Assembly: GCA_035532535.1 (NCBI GenBank)
Contig: DATKQT010000023.1
Span: 14,136 to 78,135 of the forward strand
From: Palsa-739 sp035532535
GTDB lineage: Bacteria > Actinomycetota > Thermoleophilia > Gaiellales > Gaiellaceae
Reading direction: 5' to 3'
DNA length: 64,000 nt
The notes below the pieces were generated by a model. It was not told the origin of the DNA. It was given only the letters and a program-made list of their open reading frames with translations, and did not search any database. Made by a program: the position numbers and the translations under genes. The first letter of the stretch is position 1. Every line of letters begins with the position of its first letter. Shown here piece by piece: positions 41,614 to 50,310 of this stretch.

Positions 41614-42836
41614 ACCGAGACTCTCGCAGGAACCTTGCTCAAGAGGTGCTGAGCCGCCGCGCGCCCGCTCCGCACCGCGCTCTCCATCGTCGCCGGCCAG
41701 CCCGTGTCCGTCCACGCGCCCGCGCGCGCGACGTTGGGCTTCGCGGTCTCGACGCCCGGGCGGGTCACGCCGGGCCGCAGCGCGATGGTCGCGTACGGCT
41801 CGCGGCTGACCCGCGACCACACGAGCTCCGCGGCGCCGAGTCGCTCCGTCAACTGCGCGGCCATGCGGTCGACGAGGTCGCGGCCGCGGACGTCCATCAA
41901 CTCCGGGACGCCGCTCGCAACCACTGTCAGGTACTGGCCGCCCTCGGGCGCCGCATGGCCGGTGAGTGCGCCGCGGTCGAACACCCAGTGCGCGTCCGAG
42001 CCGAGCAGCCCGGCGACCGGCACGTTCAGGATCGGCCGGTCGAAGAGCAGGTGCACGGACACGATCGGCGAGCTCTCGAGCCCTGGATCCGGCTCCCCGA
42101 GCAGGCGCGCAGACTCGGCCGGTGGCACCGCGACGACGATCGCGTCGGCGTCGAGGTCGTCCAGCGACTCGACTCGCTCGTCGAGGCGCACCCGGTCGCC
42201 GAGCACGCGGCCGGCGGCGTCGCCGTGCATCCAGCCGAGCGGCTTCAGCGGCAAGACGAGATCCGAGTTCGCGCGCGGGCCGAGCAGCGCCGTGCGCACG
42301 GTGAAGAGGCCCGCCTCGGGATCGACCTCGTCCGTGCGCAGATTGAGCGCAGGCCGGATGAACACATCCCAAAAGCGTGTTATCGAGATGTCGCTTTCTC
42401 CGACGCGCCGAAGCACGTCTCCGAACGTCTCTTTCGGTCGCGACTGCGCGGAGCGCAGTCGCGTGAGTGTCAACGGCAGTCGCAGCCGGTCTCGGAGCGG
42501 GAGGTGCCCATAGCGCAGAAGCGCCGAGAGCGAGGGCGCAATGTCCGCGCGCTGCGCGTGCTCATCGAACACCGGCAGCGCGAGGCGCTTGCGCAGCACC
42601 GAGCCGCCTTCGCCGACCCGTTCGAGGAAGCGGAGGTACTCCGTGAAACAGCCGAGCCCGATGTGTTGGCCGTTGTCCGGCGGCGGCCGCGGATCGCCGT
42701 CGCGCTCGGGCAGCGTCTGCACCGCGCCGCCGAGTGTCGGCCGCGACTCGTGCACCGTGACATCGACGCCGGCGTCGGTGAGGTCGAGCGCGGCGGCGAG
42801 GCCTGCGAGCCCGCCGCCCACAACTGCGACCCTCAT
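41610..42836 (-). CDS. hpnE: hydroxysqualene dehydroxylase HpnE
   Basis: The 408-aa FAD-dependent amine-oxidase-fold enzyme has the dinucleotide motif VAVVGGGLAGLAAALDL at the N-terminus and HESRPTLGGAVQT. The C-terminal FAD contact is RAGAWTDTGWPATMESAVRSG. It reduces hydroxysqualene to squalene, the last step of the HpnCDE route. It overlaps hpnD (ATGA) and shc (GTGA). Confidence 0.93.
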   Translation of the reverse strand: MRVAVVGGGLAGLAAALDLTDAGVDVTVHESRPTLGGAVQTLPERDGDPRPPPDNGQHIGLGCFTEYLRFLERVGEGGSVLRKRLALPVFDEHAQRADIAPSLSALLRYGHLPLRDRLRLPLTLTRLRSAQSRPKETFGDVLRRVGESDISITRFWDVFIRPALNLRTDEVDPEAGLFTVRTALLGPRANSDLVLPLKPLGWMHGDAAGRVLGDRVRLDERVESLDDLDADAIVVAVPPAESARLLGEPDPGLESSPIVSVHLLFDRPILNVPVAGLLGSDAHWVFDRGALTGHAAPEGGQYLTVVASGVPELMDVRGRDLVDRMAAQLTERLGAAELVWSRVSREPYATIALRPGVTRPGVETAKPNVARAGAWTDTGWPATMESAVRSGRAAAQHLLSKVPARVSV

Positions 42837-43642
42837 CGCACGATCCCGCGCGCGACCACGGCGAGCTTTGCGGGCGTGGACAGCCGGCACGACGCGGAGA
42901 ACACGTCGAAGCCGTTCGCCTCCATGCGGTCGAGCTGGCCGCGGTAGAGCCCGGCGAACGTGGCCACGCACAGCGCGCTGCGCCGGTCGAGCGAGTCGAG
43001 CAGCTGCAGGCCCTCGTCCAGATGCACGCGCGCACGCGCTGCCTGGAACGCCATCAGCTCTCGCCACTCCGGGCCGACGGCGAGCTCGTGCACGCCGAAG
43101 CGATCGAGCTCATCCTGCGGAAGGTAGACGCGGCCGAGCGTTCTGTCCTCGTCGACGTCGCGCATGATGTTGATCAGCTGGAGCGCGATGCCGAGCGTTT
43201 GTGCGCGCCCGACGTCGTCGCTGCCGTACACGGCGACGCACGCGACCCCGACTGCGCCGGCGACCTTCTCGCAGTACGCGCGCAGCTCGTCGAAGGTCGC
43301 GTACCGCGGCTTGACGAGATCCTGCAGCCCCCCGTCGACGAGCGCGGAGAGCTCGTCGCGCGGAATGCCGAACCGAGCGCGCGCGTCCGTGAGCGCGACG
43401 TGCATCGCGGTCGCGGGAGGATCGTCGAGCGCGTCGCGCAGCGCTTCGAGCCGCGCCCGCTTCTCGTCCGCCGGAGCGTCACCGTCGGCGACGTCGTCCA
43501 CCTCGCGCGCAAAGGCGTAGATCGCGGCGATGGCGCGGCGCTTTGGACGCGGCAAGACCATGATCCCGTACGCGAAGTTCTTCGCGCGCGCGCGTGTGAC
43601 ACGCTGTACTTCCGCGTACGCCTGCTCGACCGTGGTGCTCAT
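42833..43642 (-). CDS. hpnD: presqualene diphosphate synthase HpnD
   Basis: The 269-aa protein is of the squalene/phytoene synthase fold. Its two Asp-rich metal sites are AREVDDVADGDAP and NIMRDVDEDRTLGRVYLP. HpnD condenses two farnesyl diphosphates to presqualene diphosphate. It is distinguished from the adjacent HpnC by the intact first DxxxD and by PRYATFDELRAYCEKVAGAVG. ATG 43642 overlaps the hpnC stop (ATGA). Confidence 0.92.
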   Translation of the reverse strand: MSTTVEQAYAEVQRVTRARAKNFAYGIMVLPRPKRRAIAAIYAFAREVDDVADGDAPADEKRARLEALRDALDDPPATAMHVALTDARARFGIPRDELSALVDGGLQDLVKPRYATFDELRAYCEKVAGAVGVACVAVYGSDDVGRAQTLGIALQLINIMRDVDEDRTLGRVYLPQDELDRFGVHELAVGPEWRELMAFQAARARVHLDEGLQLLDSLDRRSALCVATFAGLYRGQLDRMEANGFDVFSASCRLSTPAKLAVVARGIVR

Positions 43643-44445
43643 CGGACGAGGGTGAGCGCCGCCTCCCGCGCCAGCCGGGCACGCGACGGCCGCGGCCGCT
43701 GGGTGAAGAGATCCCAGCCGGCGGCTTCGAGCGAGTCGAGCGCCGCGAGGCCGCCGCGCCCGAAGAGCGCGACCGCGCGGCCGAGCCGTCCGCCGATGCC
43801 CTCACGGAGGGCGTCCGCCGCCGCCAGCAGCCCTGCCGCGCGCTCCGCCTCGAAGCGAAGGAGCGCCGTCAATCCGCCGTTCGCGCGGTCGAGCGGCGGG
43901 TTGCCGAAGCTCCGCCGGTCCTCGGCCGGCAGGTAGATGCGTCCGAGCTCGAGGTCGCGCGGCACATCCTGGAGGAAGTTGACGAGCTGCAGCCCCGTGC
44001 AGACCGAGTCGCTCGCGGCCACCAGCTCGGGATCGTCGAGCCGGCGCAGCACACCGAGGACGAGGCGGCCGCACGGGTCGGCCGAGTGGACGCAGTACCA
44101 CTTCAGGTCGTCCCAGCTCTCGTACTCGGACACGTGCTGGTCCATCCGGTTCGCCTCGATCAAGCGGTCGAACGGCTCCCGCGGCAGGTCGAACTCGCGC
44201 ACGGTCGGCTGCACGTTGCGCAGCACCGGCCAGGTAGGGCTGCCGGTGAAGAGGAGCTCCACCTCTTCTGCGAGCTCGTCGAGGGCGGCCAGCCGGTCGC
44301 CGTCGTATGCGTCGCCGAGCTCGTCGACGAGCCGCGCGTAGCAGTAGAGCGCCCGAACGTGCGGGCGCAGCCGGCGCGGGAAGAGGATCGATCCGACGGG
44401 GAAGTTCTCGCCCGCCGCGCGGGCCGCGACCTCGGCGACTTCCAT
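43639..44445 (-). CDS. hpnC: hydroxysqualene synthase HpnC
   Basis: The 268-aa protein has the same fold as HpnD but the HpnC-type opening ENFPVGSILFPRRLRPHVRALYCYARLVDELGDAYDG. The second metal site is NFLQDVPRDLELGRIYLPAED. It turns presqualene diphosphate into hydroxysqualene. It is the first gene of the hopanoid operon. The ATG lies six bases after a TATGCT box, so a leaderless message is likely. Confidence 0.92.
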   Translation of the reverse strand: MEVAEVAARAAGENFPVGSILFPRRLRPHVRALYCYARLVDELGDAYDGDRLAALDELAEEVELLFTGSPTWPVLRNVQPTVREFDLPREPFDRLIEANRMDQHVSEYESWDDLKWYCVHSADPCGRLVLGVLRRLDDPELVAASDSVCTGLQLVNFLQDVPRDLELGRIYLPAEDRRSFGNPPLDRANGGLTALLRFEAERAAGLLAAADALREGIGGRLGRAVALFGRGGLAALDSLEAAGWDLFTQRPRPSRARLAREAALTLVR

Positions 44446-44451
44446 TGAACA

Positions 44452-44457
44452 AGCATA
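44452..44457 (-). promoter_or_regulatory. -10 box of the hopanoid operon (leaderless hpnC)
   Basis: TATGCT on the minus strand ends six bases before the hpnC ATG, so the first transcribed base should be the A of ATG. No clear TTGACA-like -35 is present. The upstream sequence instead is the CCGGCCACACCAC arm of a long inverted repeat, so an activator or alternative sigma contact is possible. Confidence 0.55.
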
Positions 44458-44460
44458 CGA

Positions 44461-44623
44461 GTGGTGTGGCCGGTGACGTTGCCGCGTTCCTGGGTCGCGA
44501 GCACCAAGCGATGCAAGGGACGCAGGGAGCGCCGATAGCGGTGCTATCGGCGCGACTGAGGACGCCGCAGCGCGCAGCATGATCGCGGGCCAGGGACCCG
44601 GCGAACGTTGCCGGCCACACCAC
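44461..44623. repeat. 163-bp imperfect inverted repeat between hpnC and the STAS gene
   Basis: The terminal arms GTGGTGTGGCCGG (44461-44473) and CCGGCCACACCAC (44611-44623) are perfect 13-bp complements. The centre is a perfect 11-bp palindrome with a GGT loop (44529-44539/44543-44553). The intervening 45 bp on each side also match imperfectly (for example ACGTT, GCCG, CCTGG, CGCGA in order). Both symmetry centres coincide within one base. The whole region could form one long stem or represent an inverted duplication of a regulatory region. Confidence 0.75.
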
Positions 44624-44634
44624 ATGCAGGGTTG

Positions 44635-45009
44635 GTGGTTGAATCCGCTCTCGTGGAGGGCAGTCCGGGGGGCCGGGTCGATCCCGTCGCCGGCGTCGAC
44701 CGGCGCGACGGCAACGTCGTCGTGCGCCTGGCCGGGGAGCTCGACCTCTACAACGCGCATCAGGTTCGCGAGACCCTGGTCGCCTGCTCGGACGAGAATC
44801 CGACGCGGCTCGTCGTCGACCTCGGCGGGGTGCAGTTCATCGACTCGACCGCGCTCGGCGTGCTCGTCGAGGCCCGCAGCCGGATGACGGACAAGCAGGC
44901 GTTTGTGCTCGCCGCGCCCGGCGCGGAGGCGCGGCGCGCGCTCGAGGTCTCCGGGCTCGACCGGCACTTCAACCTCAGCGCGACGGTCGACGAAGCGTTA
45001 GCGTCCTGA
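44635..45009 (+). CDS. STAS-domain anti-sigma factor antagonist
   Basis: The 124-aa protein has a complete STAS domain (about residues 22-122): GNVVVRLAGELDLYNAHQVRETL and the phosphoserine helix VDLGGVQFIDSTALGVLVEARSR. These proteins bind anti-sigma kinases when unphosphorylated and release sigma factors. No kinase or sigma gene is adjacent. The start is uncertain: GTG 44635 was chosen; TTG 44608/44632 and GTG 44653 are in frame. It is divergent from the hopanoid operon across the long inverted repeat. Confidence 0.82.
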   Translation: MVESALVEGSPGGRVDPVAGVDRRDGNVVVRLAGELDLYNAHQVRETLVACSDENPTRLVVDLGGVQFIDSTALGVLVEARSRMTDKQAFVLAAPGAEARRALEVSGLDRHFNLSATVDEALAS

Positions 45010-45011
45010 CC

Positions 45012-46250
45012 GTGGACGGCGGAGGGATTCTCGAGCCGGCGCTGCTCGAGCGGTACGCGGACGCGATCACGAAGTCCATCTCGCTCAAACGCGGCGACAC
45101 GATCGTCGTCCGCGGCGCACCGGCGCACCGCGAGCTGATGGTCGCCGTTGCGGCGTCCGCCTATCGCGGCGGCGCGCACGCAGTCGAGGCCATCTATTCG
45201 GATCCGCTCGTCATGCGCGCGCGGCTCGTCCACGGCCGTCCGGACGCACTCGGCGTCCTCACGCCCTGGCACAAGCAGCGGCTGCGCGAGCTGATGAAGC
45301 CGGATGCGGCGGAGATCTATATCAGCGGCGAGAGCGACCCGGGCTTCCTCGACGGCATCCCGCAGAAACGGATCATGACGGAGTACGCGCGCGCGGGCGC
45401 GCAGACGAAGGCGTTCCGCCGCGCGAGCCTTGCCATGCGTGTGCGCTGGACGATCGCCGGCTGGCCGACCGATCACTGGGCGAGCCAGGTCTATCCGCGG
45501 CTTCCGCTCCTGAAGGCGAAGCGGAAGCTCGCGCAGGACCTGCTCCACTTCTGCCGGCTCACCGACGCGGACGGGCCGGGCTCGACCGGATGGATCAACC
45601 ATTGCCGCGGCATCGTGCGCCGCTCGGAGAAGCTGACGCGGCTCGCACTCACGCGTGTGGAGTTGCGCGGTCCGGGCACCGCACTGGACCTGCGCCTCGT
45701 CCCCGGCACGCAGTGGCTCGGCGGCCTGGAGAAGACGCACATGGGCACCACCATCGCGGCGAACATGCCGACGGAGGAGACGTTCACGAGTCCCGACGCG
45801 ACAGCGACGGAAGGGACGTTCACGTGCACGTTCCCGCTCTCGTTTCAAGGGCGGCTGATCGAAGGCCTACGCGGGGAGTTCCGCGGCGGCAGGCTTGTCC
45901 GGCTCGAGGCCGCGAACAAGAGCGACCGAGACTTCGTCGCCGGCTACATCGACAGCGACCCGAAGAAGAACGGCCGCCGGCTCGGCGAAGTCGCGCTCGT
46001 CGATTCGACGTCGCGGATCGGGCAGAGCGGCCGAACCTACTTCGACACGCTGCTGGACGAGAACGCGACAGCGCACATCGCCTTCGGCTCCGGCTTCGGC
46101 GGCACGCGCTCGGTGAAGCCTGCGCGCGCGCTCAACGAGTCGCCCGTCCATCTCGACGTCATGATCGGCAGCCCCGACTTCGAGGTCACTGGCTACACGG
46201 CCAAGGGCAAGAAGGTCGCCGTCATCAAAGACGGCCTCTGGCAGATCTAA
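45012..46250 (+). CDS. M29 family aminopeptidase (AmpS/PepS type)
   Basis: The 412-aa metallopeptidase has the metal-ligand regions NMPTEETFTSPDATATEG (Glu), the Glu in the GLRGEFRGGRLV stretch, and LLDENATAHIAFGSGF (His), ending HLDVMIGSPDFEV. It removes N-terminal residues from peptides. The GTG start is two bases after the STAS stop, suggesting one transcript. The stop overlaps the convergent phospholipase gene (CTAA). Confidence 0.9.
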   Translation: MDGGGILEPALLERYADAITKSISLKRGDTIVVRGAPAHRELMVAVAASAYRGGAHAVEAIYSDPLVMRARLVHGRPDALGVLTPWHKQRLRELMKPDAAEIYISGESDPGFLDGIPQKRIMTEYARAGAQTKAFRRASLAMRVRWTIAGWPTDHWASQVYPRLPLLKAKRKLAQDLLHFCRLTDADGPGSTGWINHCRGIVRRSEKLTRLALTRVELRGPGTALDLRLVPGTQWLGGLEKTHMGTTIAANMPTEETFTSPDATATEGTFTCTFPLSFQGRLIEGLRGEFRGGRLVRLEAANKSDRDFVAGYIDSDPKKNGRRLGEVALVDSTSRIGQSGRTYFDTLLDENATAHIAFGSGFGGTRSVKPARALNESPVHLDVMIGSPDFEVTGYTAKGKKVAVIKDGLWQI

Positions 46251-47635
46251 CCGTCCACGAGCAAACCGCTGATCGGGCCCCACAGCGCCTGTGCGCGTCG
46301 GGACACGTGCGGGAGGAGCGTCAGTCGGTGCTGGACGTACCCGTCGCGGCGCCGCCGCTCCAACTCCTCTTCGGCTCGCGGCCGCCACACCTCGTCGACG
46401 AGCGCGGTCGGGTCGCCGGACACATCGTCGATCGAACACTCGAGATGCTCCGCCCAGAGCTGCAGCCGCGCTGCACGAACGGTGGCCTCGTCGTGGACGA
46501 CGACGTTCACCTCGGTGTCGTTGAAGAGCGAGTGCTCGTTCAGGTTCGCGGAGCCGATCGTGAGCCAGCGATCGTCGACGATCCCGATCTTCGCGTGCAC
46601 GTACACGATGCTGCCGCCACGGCCGGGCTGGTAGAGCGTGCAGGCGAGGAAGCGCGACACGCCCCCACCTTTTTCGTCCGCATCCACGAGCACACCCACC
46701 TGGCCGCGCGTGTCGTCGCCTCCGTTGTTCGGGCGCGCCGGTAGGAGCACGACGACACGGAAGTCGTCGCTCGGCGGGCGACGGAGCTTCTCGGCCAGCA
46801 CCGCGACGACCTCGCTCGACCAGAGGAACTGGCTCTCGAGATAGACGAGTCGCTCGGCGCTTCGGAGAGCGCGGAGGTAACTCTCCAGGATGGAGAACTC
46901 GCCGCCACGAAGCGCGGGATAGATCCGCTCCGGCACGGTCCGCACGAGCTGCACGTCCACGCTGCCCTCCGCTGCGCCGGCCGCCCGAACGCCGACGTCG
47001 ATTCCGGTCACGGCCTCCCAGCGCAGACGGATGTGCTCGGCGACGTCTGCCACCACGGGCCCCTCCAGCCGGACGCATGCGTCGTGCCAGCCGACGCGGC
47101 CGCGCGGGTCGTGGTTTCCCCCGTCGAGTCGGTCGCCGGAGAACGACGTCAGGTCGATCCCGCCGACGTACGCGACGCGGTCATCGACGAGCACGAGTTT
47201 CTCGTGGTGACAGTGCATCGGCCGTTCCTTCGCGTCGAGCGCGACCTCGACGCGCGTCCCGCGAACGAGCCCGTCCCGCATCTGCCGCACTTCGGCGCGG
47301 TCGGGATGAAAGAGGGGAAGCGGCGCGCCCGCCCAGGCGAGGACGCGGACGGGCACCCGTTCCGCCGTGTCGCCGAGCAACGCGGCGAGCGTCGGGCCGC
47401 CCTCGCCGAGCGTCAGCCCCGGAGTGAAGAACCAGCCGGCGATGTTGACGTGCGAGCGCGCGGCCTCGATGTCGGCGGCGATGCGCGGAAGGACCTCCGC
47501 CCCGTCCACGAGCGGCTCGACGCGAGTGCCGGCGCGCGCCGGAAACGCCCCTGCGCCGGCCCACCCGAAGGCGGCCGCCTCCAGGACGGAGGCGTGGCCG
47601 GCCCGGCCGAGGCGACGCCGGTGGTGGGCGCGCAC
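46247..47635 (-). CDS. phospholipase D family protein (two HKD motifs)
   Basis: The protein has about 462 aa and both catalytic motifs: CHHEKLVLVDDRVAYVGGIDL and YVHAKIGIVDDRWLTIGSANLNEHSLFND. The second is typical of cardiolipin synthase/PLD enzymes. No N-terminal membrane helices are present, unlike most cardiolipin synthases. The start is unclear: GTG 47635 is the first standard codon, but the frame stays open to an ATT at 47698 that would overlap the upstream stop (ATTAG) in the way other genes here do. Confidence 0.85.
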   Translation of the reverse strand: MRAHHRRRLGRAGHASVLEAAAFGWAGAGAFPARAGTRVEPLVDGAEVLPRIAADIEAARSHVNIAGWFFTPGLTLGEGGPTLAALLGDTAERVPVRVLAWAGAPLPLFHPDRAEVRQMRDGLVRGTRVEVALDAKERPMHCHHEKLVLVDDRVAYVGGIDLTSFSGDRLDGGNHDPRGRVGWHDACVRLEGPVVADVAEHIRLRWEAVTGIDVGVRAAGAAEGSVDVQLVRTVPERIYPALRGGEFSILESYLRALRSAERLVYLESQFLWSSEVVAVLAEKLRRPPSDDFRVVVLLPARPNNGGDDTRGQVGVLVDADEKGGGVSRFLACTLYQPGRGGSIVYVHAKIGIVDDRWLTIGSANLNEHSLFNDTEVNVVVHDEATVRAARLQLWAEHLECSIDDVSGDPTALVDEVWRPRAEEELERRRRDGYVQHRLTLLPHVSRRAQALWGPISGLLVDG

Positions 47636-47693
47636 TGCGCGCTCGACACCGTCGCCGATCGCGCCGTCGATGCGGTCGAGCGGGAACAGGCGC

Positions 47694-49754
47694 CTAATGC
47701 CCGCCCGGCGCCGCCGGCTGCACCGCCGGCCCTGGTGGGACGTTGATGATCGTCTGCGTCGGAGTGATCGTCTGCGTCGGAGTCGTCGGGATGGGGTAGC
47801 TCGCGCCGTACGTCGTCGTCCCGGTGATCTGCGGCGTCGGGAAGCCGAGCGGGAGCATGCCTGCCGTCGCAGCTGACATGAAGTCGTGCCAGATCTCGGC
47901 GGGGAGCGTGCCTCCGGCGACGCTGCCGACACCCTCGACGTTCGTGAGCGGGATCTCGGCATTCGGATATCCGACCCACACGCACGTCGCGAGCTGCGGC
48001 ACGTAGCCGCAGAACCACGCGTCCTGGAAGTTCTCCGCGGTGCCGGTCTTGCCGGCGGCAGGACGCCCGATGGAGGCGGCGGTACCGGTGCCGTGTTGGA
48101 CGACACCCTCGAGCGCGTACGTGACCTGGTCGGCGACGCTGCTCGAGATGGCCTGGTCGCCTCGAGTGGTCAGCCGGCCGAGGACGCTGCTGTTCGGCGC
48201 GCGCACGAACTCGAACGCCTGCGGCGCGTGGTGCACCCCGTGCGCTGCGAGCGTCGCGTACCCGTCCGTCATCTCGAGCGGATTCACCGCCTGCGTCCCG
48301 AGCGTGATCGAGCACACCGGCTGCAGATTCGTCGTGATCCCCATGCGATGCGCCACCGGAACGACATTCGACGGCCCGATCTTGGCAACGAGTTGCGCGA
48401 AGATCGTGTTCACCGAGTTCGCCGTCGCGCTGAGAAGGTTCATGTAGCCCGCGCTCTCGTCGGCGTAGTTGTGCACGTCCCACGGTCCTTGCGGTCCGTC
48501 GCAGCTGTGGTCGGGAATGACGAGCGAGGGCGGCCCCGAGAAGCTCGAGTACAGCGAGATGCCTTGCTGGATCGCGGTCGCGAGCACGAACGGCTTGAAC
48601 GAGCTGCCCGCAGTGCGCGTGCTCTGGGTTGCGAGATTGAAACTCAGCTTCGTGCCGTCAGGCAAGTATCCGACCATCGCCCGCACCGCTCCGGTCCGCG
48701 GATCGATCGCGACGAGCGCCGCGGCTGGATCGGACGGGTGCCGCAGCACGCCGCGCACCGCCGAGAGGGCGCTCTCCTCCATGCTCGGGTCGAGCGTCGT
48801 CCGCACGCGGAGCCCGCCGGCGGCGACGCGACGCGGGCCGTACTTCGCCACGAGCTGCTGCTCCGCCCAACCGAGGAAGTTCTCGTGCTGCTGGCGCTTG
48901 TACAGCGTGCCCGGCTTCAGTCCGAGCGGCGCAGCGAGAGCGCGCGTGTACTCATCTGCCGTGATCGCCCGATTGGCGAGCATCGCGCGCAGCACCTCGT
49001 CGCGGCGCCCCATCGCCGCCGCCGGATGCAGGAGCGGGTCGTAGACCGACGGCGCCTGCGGCAACCCCGCGAGCAGCGCAGACTGCGCGAGCGAGAGGTC
49101 CTGCGCCCGCGTCGAGAAGAACGTCTCGGCCGCCGCCTGCGCACCGTGCGCGGCCCGGCCGTAGAACACCTCGTTGAGATACGCGTTCAGGATCCGCGGC
49201 TTCGACCACACCTGCGCGAGCTTGATGGCAAGGCAGGCTTCCTTGAGCTTGCGCGAGAGCGTGCGGCTCGCGTTCCCGATGTACAGGTTGCGAACGAGCT
49301 CCTGCGTGATCGTCGACCCGCCCTGCACGATCCTGCCCGCGGACACGTCCGAGTAGAGCGCGCGCAGGATGCCCTGATAGTCGAGGGCGCCGTGCTGCCA
49401 GAAGCGGCGATCCTCGATCGCGACCGTCCCGGTGCGCAGGTACGGCGAGATCTGGTCGAGGCGGAGCGGCTGCCGGTACACGCTCGACGGGACGACGCCG
49501 AGCAGCGTCCCGTTGTCCGCGTACAGGAACGAGTTCTGGCCGAGCGCGACGGGCGCGAGTGCGTTCAGGCTGCAGGTGTCGAGCAGGACAGCGCGTCCGC
49601 TCGCAGCGGCGCCGGCGAGCACGACCGCGAGCACGGCGACGGCGACAAGAGCGGCGACGCCGGCCTTGCGCCTGCCCTGAACCCGGCGCAGCCGTGACCG
49701 TCGCGCAAGCAGGAGCGCGGCGAGCTCGAGGTCGGCACGATTGCGGTCCTGCAC
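47694..49754 (-). CDS. class A penicillin-binding protein (transglycosylase/transpeptidase)
   Basis: The 686-aa protein has a membrane anchor at about residues 31-53. The glycosyltransferase 51 domain follows (AIEDRRFWQHGALDYQGI; GGSTITQELVRNLY; RILNAYLNEVFYG). The transpeptidase has SxxK in GSSFKPF, SxN in TANSVNTIF and KTG in GKTGTAENF. The tail is Pro/Thr-rich with a short exact repeat (PTQTITPTQTI). It polymerises and cross-links peptidoglycan. The usual QxLVRNLY glutamine is Glu (TQEL). GTG start. Confidence 0.93.
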   Translation of the reverse strand: MQDRNRADLELAALLLARRSRLRRVQGRRKAGVAALVAVAVLAVVLAGAAASGRAVLLDTCSLNALAPVALGQNSFLYADNGTLLGVVPSSVYRQPLRLDQISPYLRTGTVAIEDRRFWQHGALDYQGILRALYSDVSAGRIVQGGSTITQELVRNLYIGNASRTLSRKLKEACLAIKLAQVWSKPRILNAYLNEVFYGRAAHGAQAAAETFFSTRAQDLSLAQSALLAGLPQAPSVYDPLLHPAAAMGRRDEVLRAMLANRAITADEYTRALAAPLGLKPGTLYKRQQHENFLGWAEQQLVAKYGPRRVAAGGLRVRTTLDPSMEESALSAVRGVLRHPSDPAAALVAIDPRTGAVRAMVGYLPDGTKLSFNLATQSTRTAGSSFKPFVLATAIQQGISLYSSFSGPPSLVIPDHSCDGPQGPWDVHNYADESAGYMNLLSATANSVNTIFAQLVAKIGPSNVVPVAHRMGITTNLQPVCSITLGTQAVNPLEMTDGYATLAAHGVHHAPQAFEFVRAPNSSVLGRLTTRGDQAISSSVADQVTYALEGVVQHGTGTAASIGRPAAGKTGTAENFQDAWFCGYVPQLATCVWVGYPNAEIPLTNVEGVGSVAGGTLPAEIWHDFMSAATAGMLPLGFPTPQITGTTTYGASYPIPTTPTQTITPTQTIINVPPGPAVQPAAPGGH

Positions 49755-49796
49755 TGCCCGTGGGTTCTTTCGCGCCCACGCGCGCGTGAAACAGTC

Positions 49797-50270
49797 TTAC
49801 GCGAGCTCGGAGAGGACGACGCCGAGCACCGGCAGCGCCAGCGTGACGAGCAGGTTGCCGCGTCCGATCGCCGTCAGGAGCGGCCGGAGGGACTGCGGCC
49901 GTCCTTCCCGGATCTGGCGCGCGAGCCCGGGCCCGAGGACATAGTCGTGCAGATACGCGCCGGCGACGAGGAGCCCGACGAGCGCGCCCTTCACCGCCAG
50001 CACCCAGTCGAACGACGACGGCGCCCTGTCGAAGGCGTGATCGTACGCCGCCAGGCCGAGGCCGGTGAGGACGGCGAGGCCGAGCGCGCTCCAGCCGATC
50101 GGGCGCCAGCGACGTCCGAACTCGCGCAGCAGCCGCGCCCGGGCCTCTCCCTCCAGGCGTTGCACCGGCGGCACGGCGACGAACACGAGCGCGACCGTCC
50201 CGCCAACCCAGACCGCGGCGGCGAGGACGTGGACGGCGCGCAGGGCTGCCTCCATGGCCATAGTCTCCAT
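49797..50270 (-). CDS. CopD-like membrane protein
   Basis: The 157-aa protein has four membrane helices and the opening ALRAVHVLAAAVWVGGTVALVFVAVPPVQRL, matching CopD/copper-export family proteins (His plus W-x-GG). Another His is in LHDYVLGPGLARQIREG. The ATG at 50270 has GGGAGA upstream. It may move copper or shield haem; it is far from the CopC-CopD fusion gene, so the two are not obviously linked. Confidence 0.75.
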   Translation of the reverse strand: METMAMEAALRAVHVLAAAVWVGGTVALVFVAVPPVQRLEGEARARLLREFGRRWRPIGWSALGLAVLTGLGLAAYDHAFDRAPSSFDWVLAVKGALVGLLVAGAYLHDYVLGPGLARQIREGRPQSLRPLLTAIGRGNLLVTLALPVLGVVLSELA

Positions 50271-50310
50271 GGGTTTCTCCCGGCGCGTTGCGGGCAACAG
50301 TAGAACGCGA

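Noticed and set aside
41574..42947. 457-codon plus-strand frame over shc/hpnE/hpnD
   Set aside because: Antisense to three well-supported hopanoid genes; composition is typical of a shadow frame.
47740..47785. Tandem repeat GATCGTCTGCGTCGGAGT as a possible CRISPR or regulatory repeat
   Set aside because: Only two short copies, in frame with the penicillin-binding protein tail (PTQTITPTQTI).
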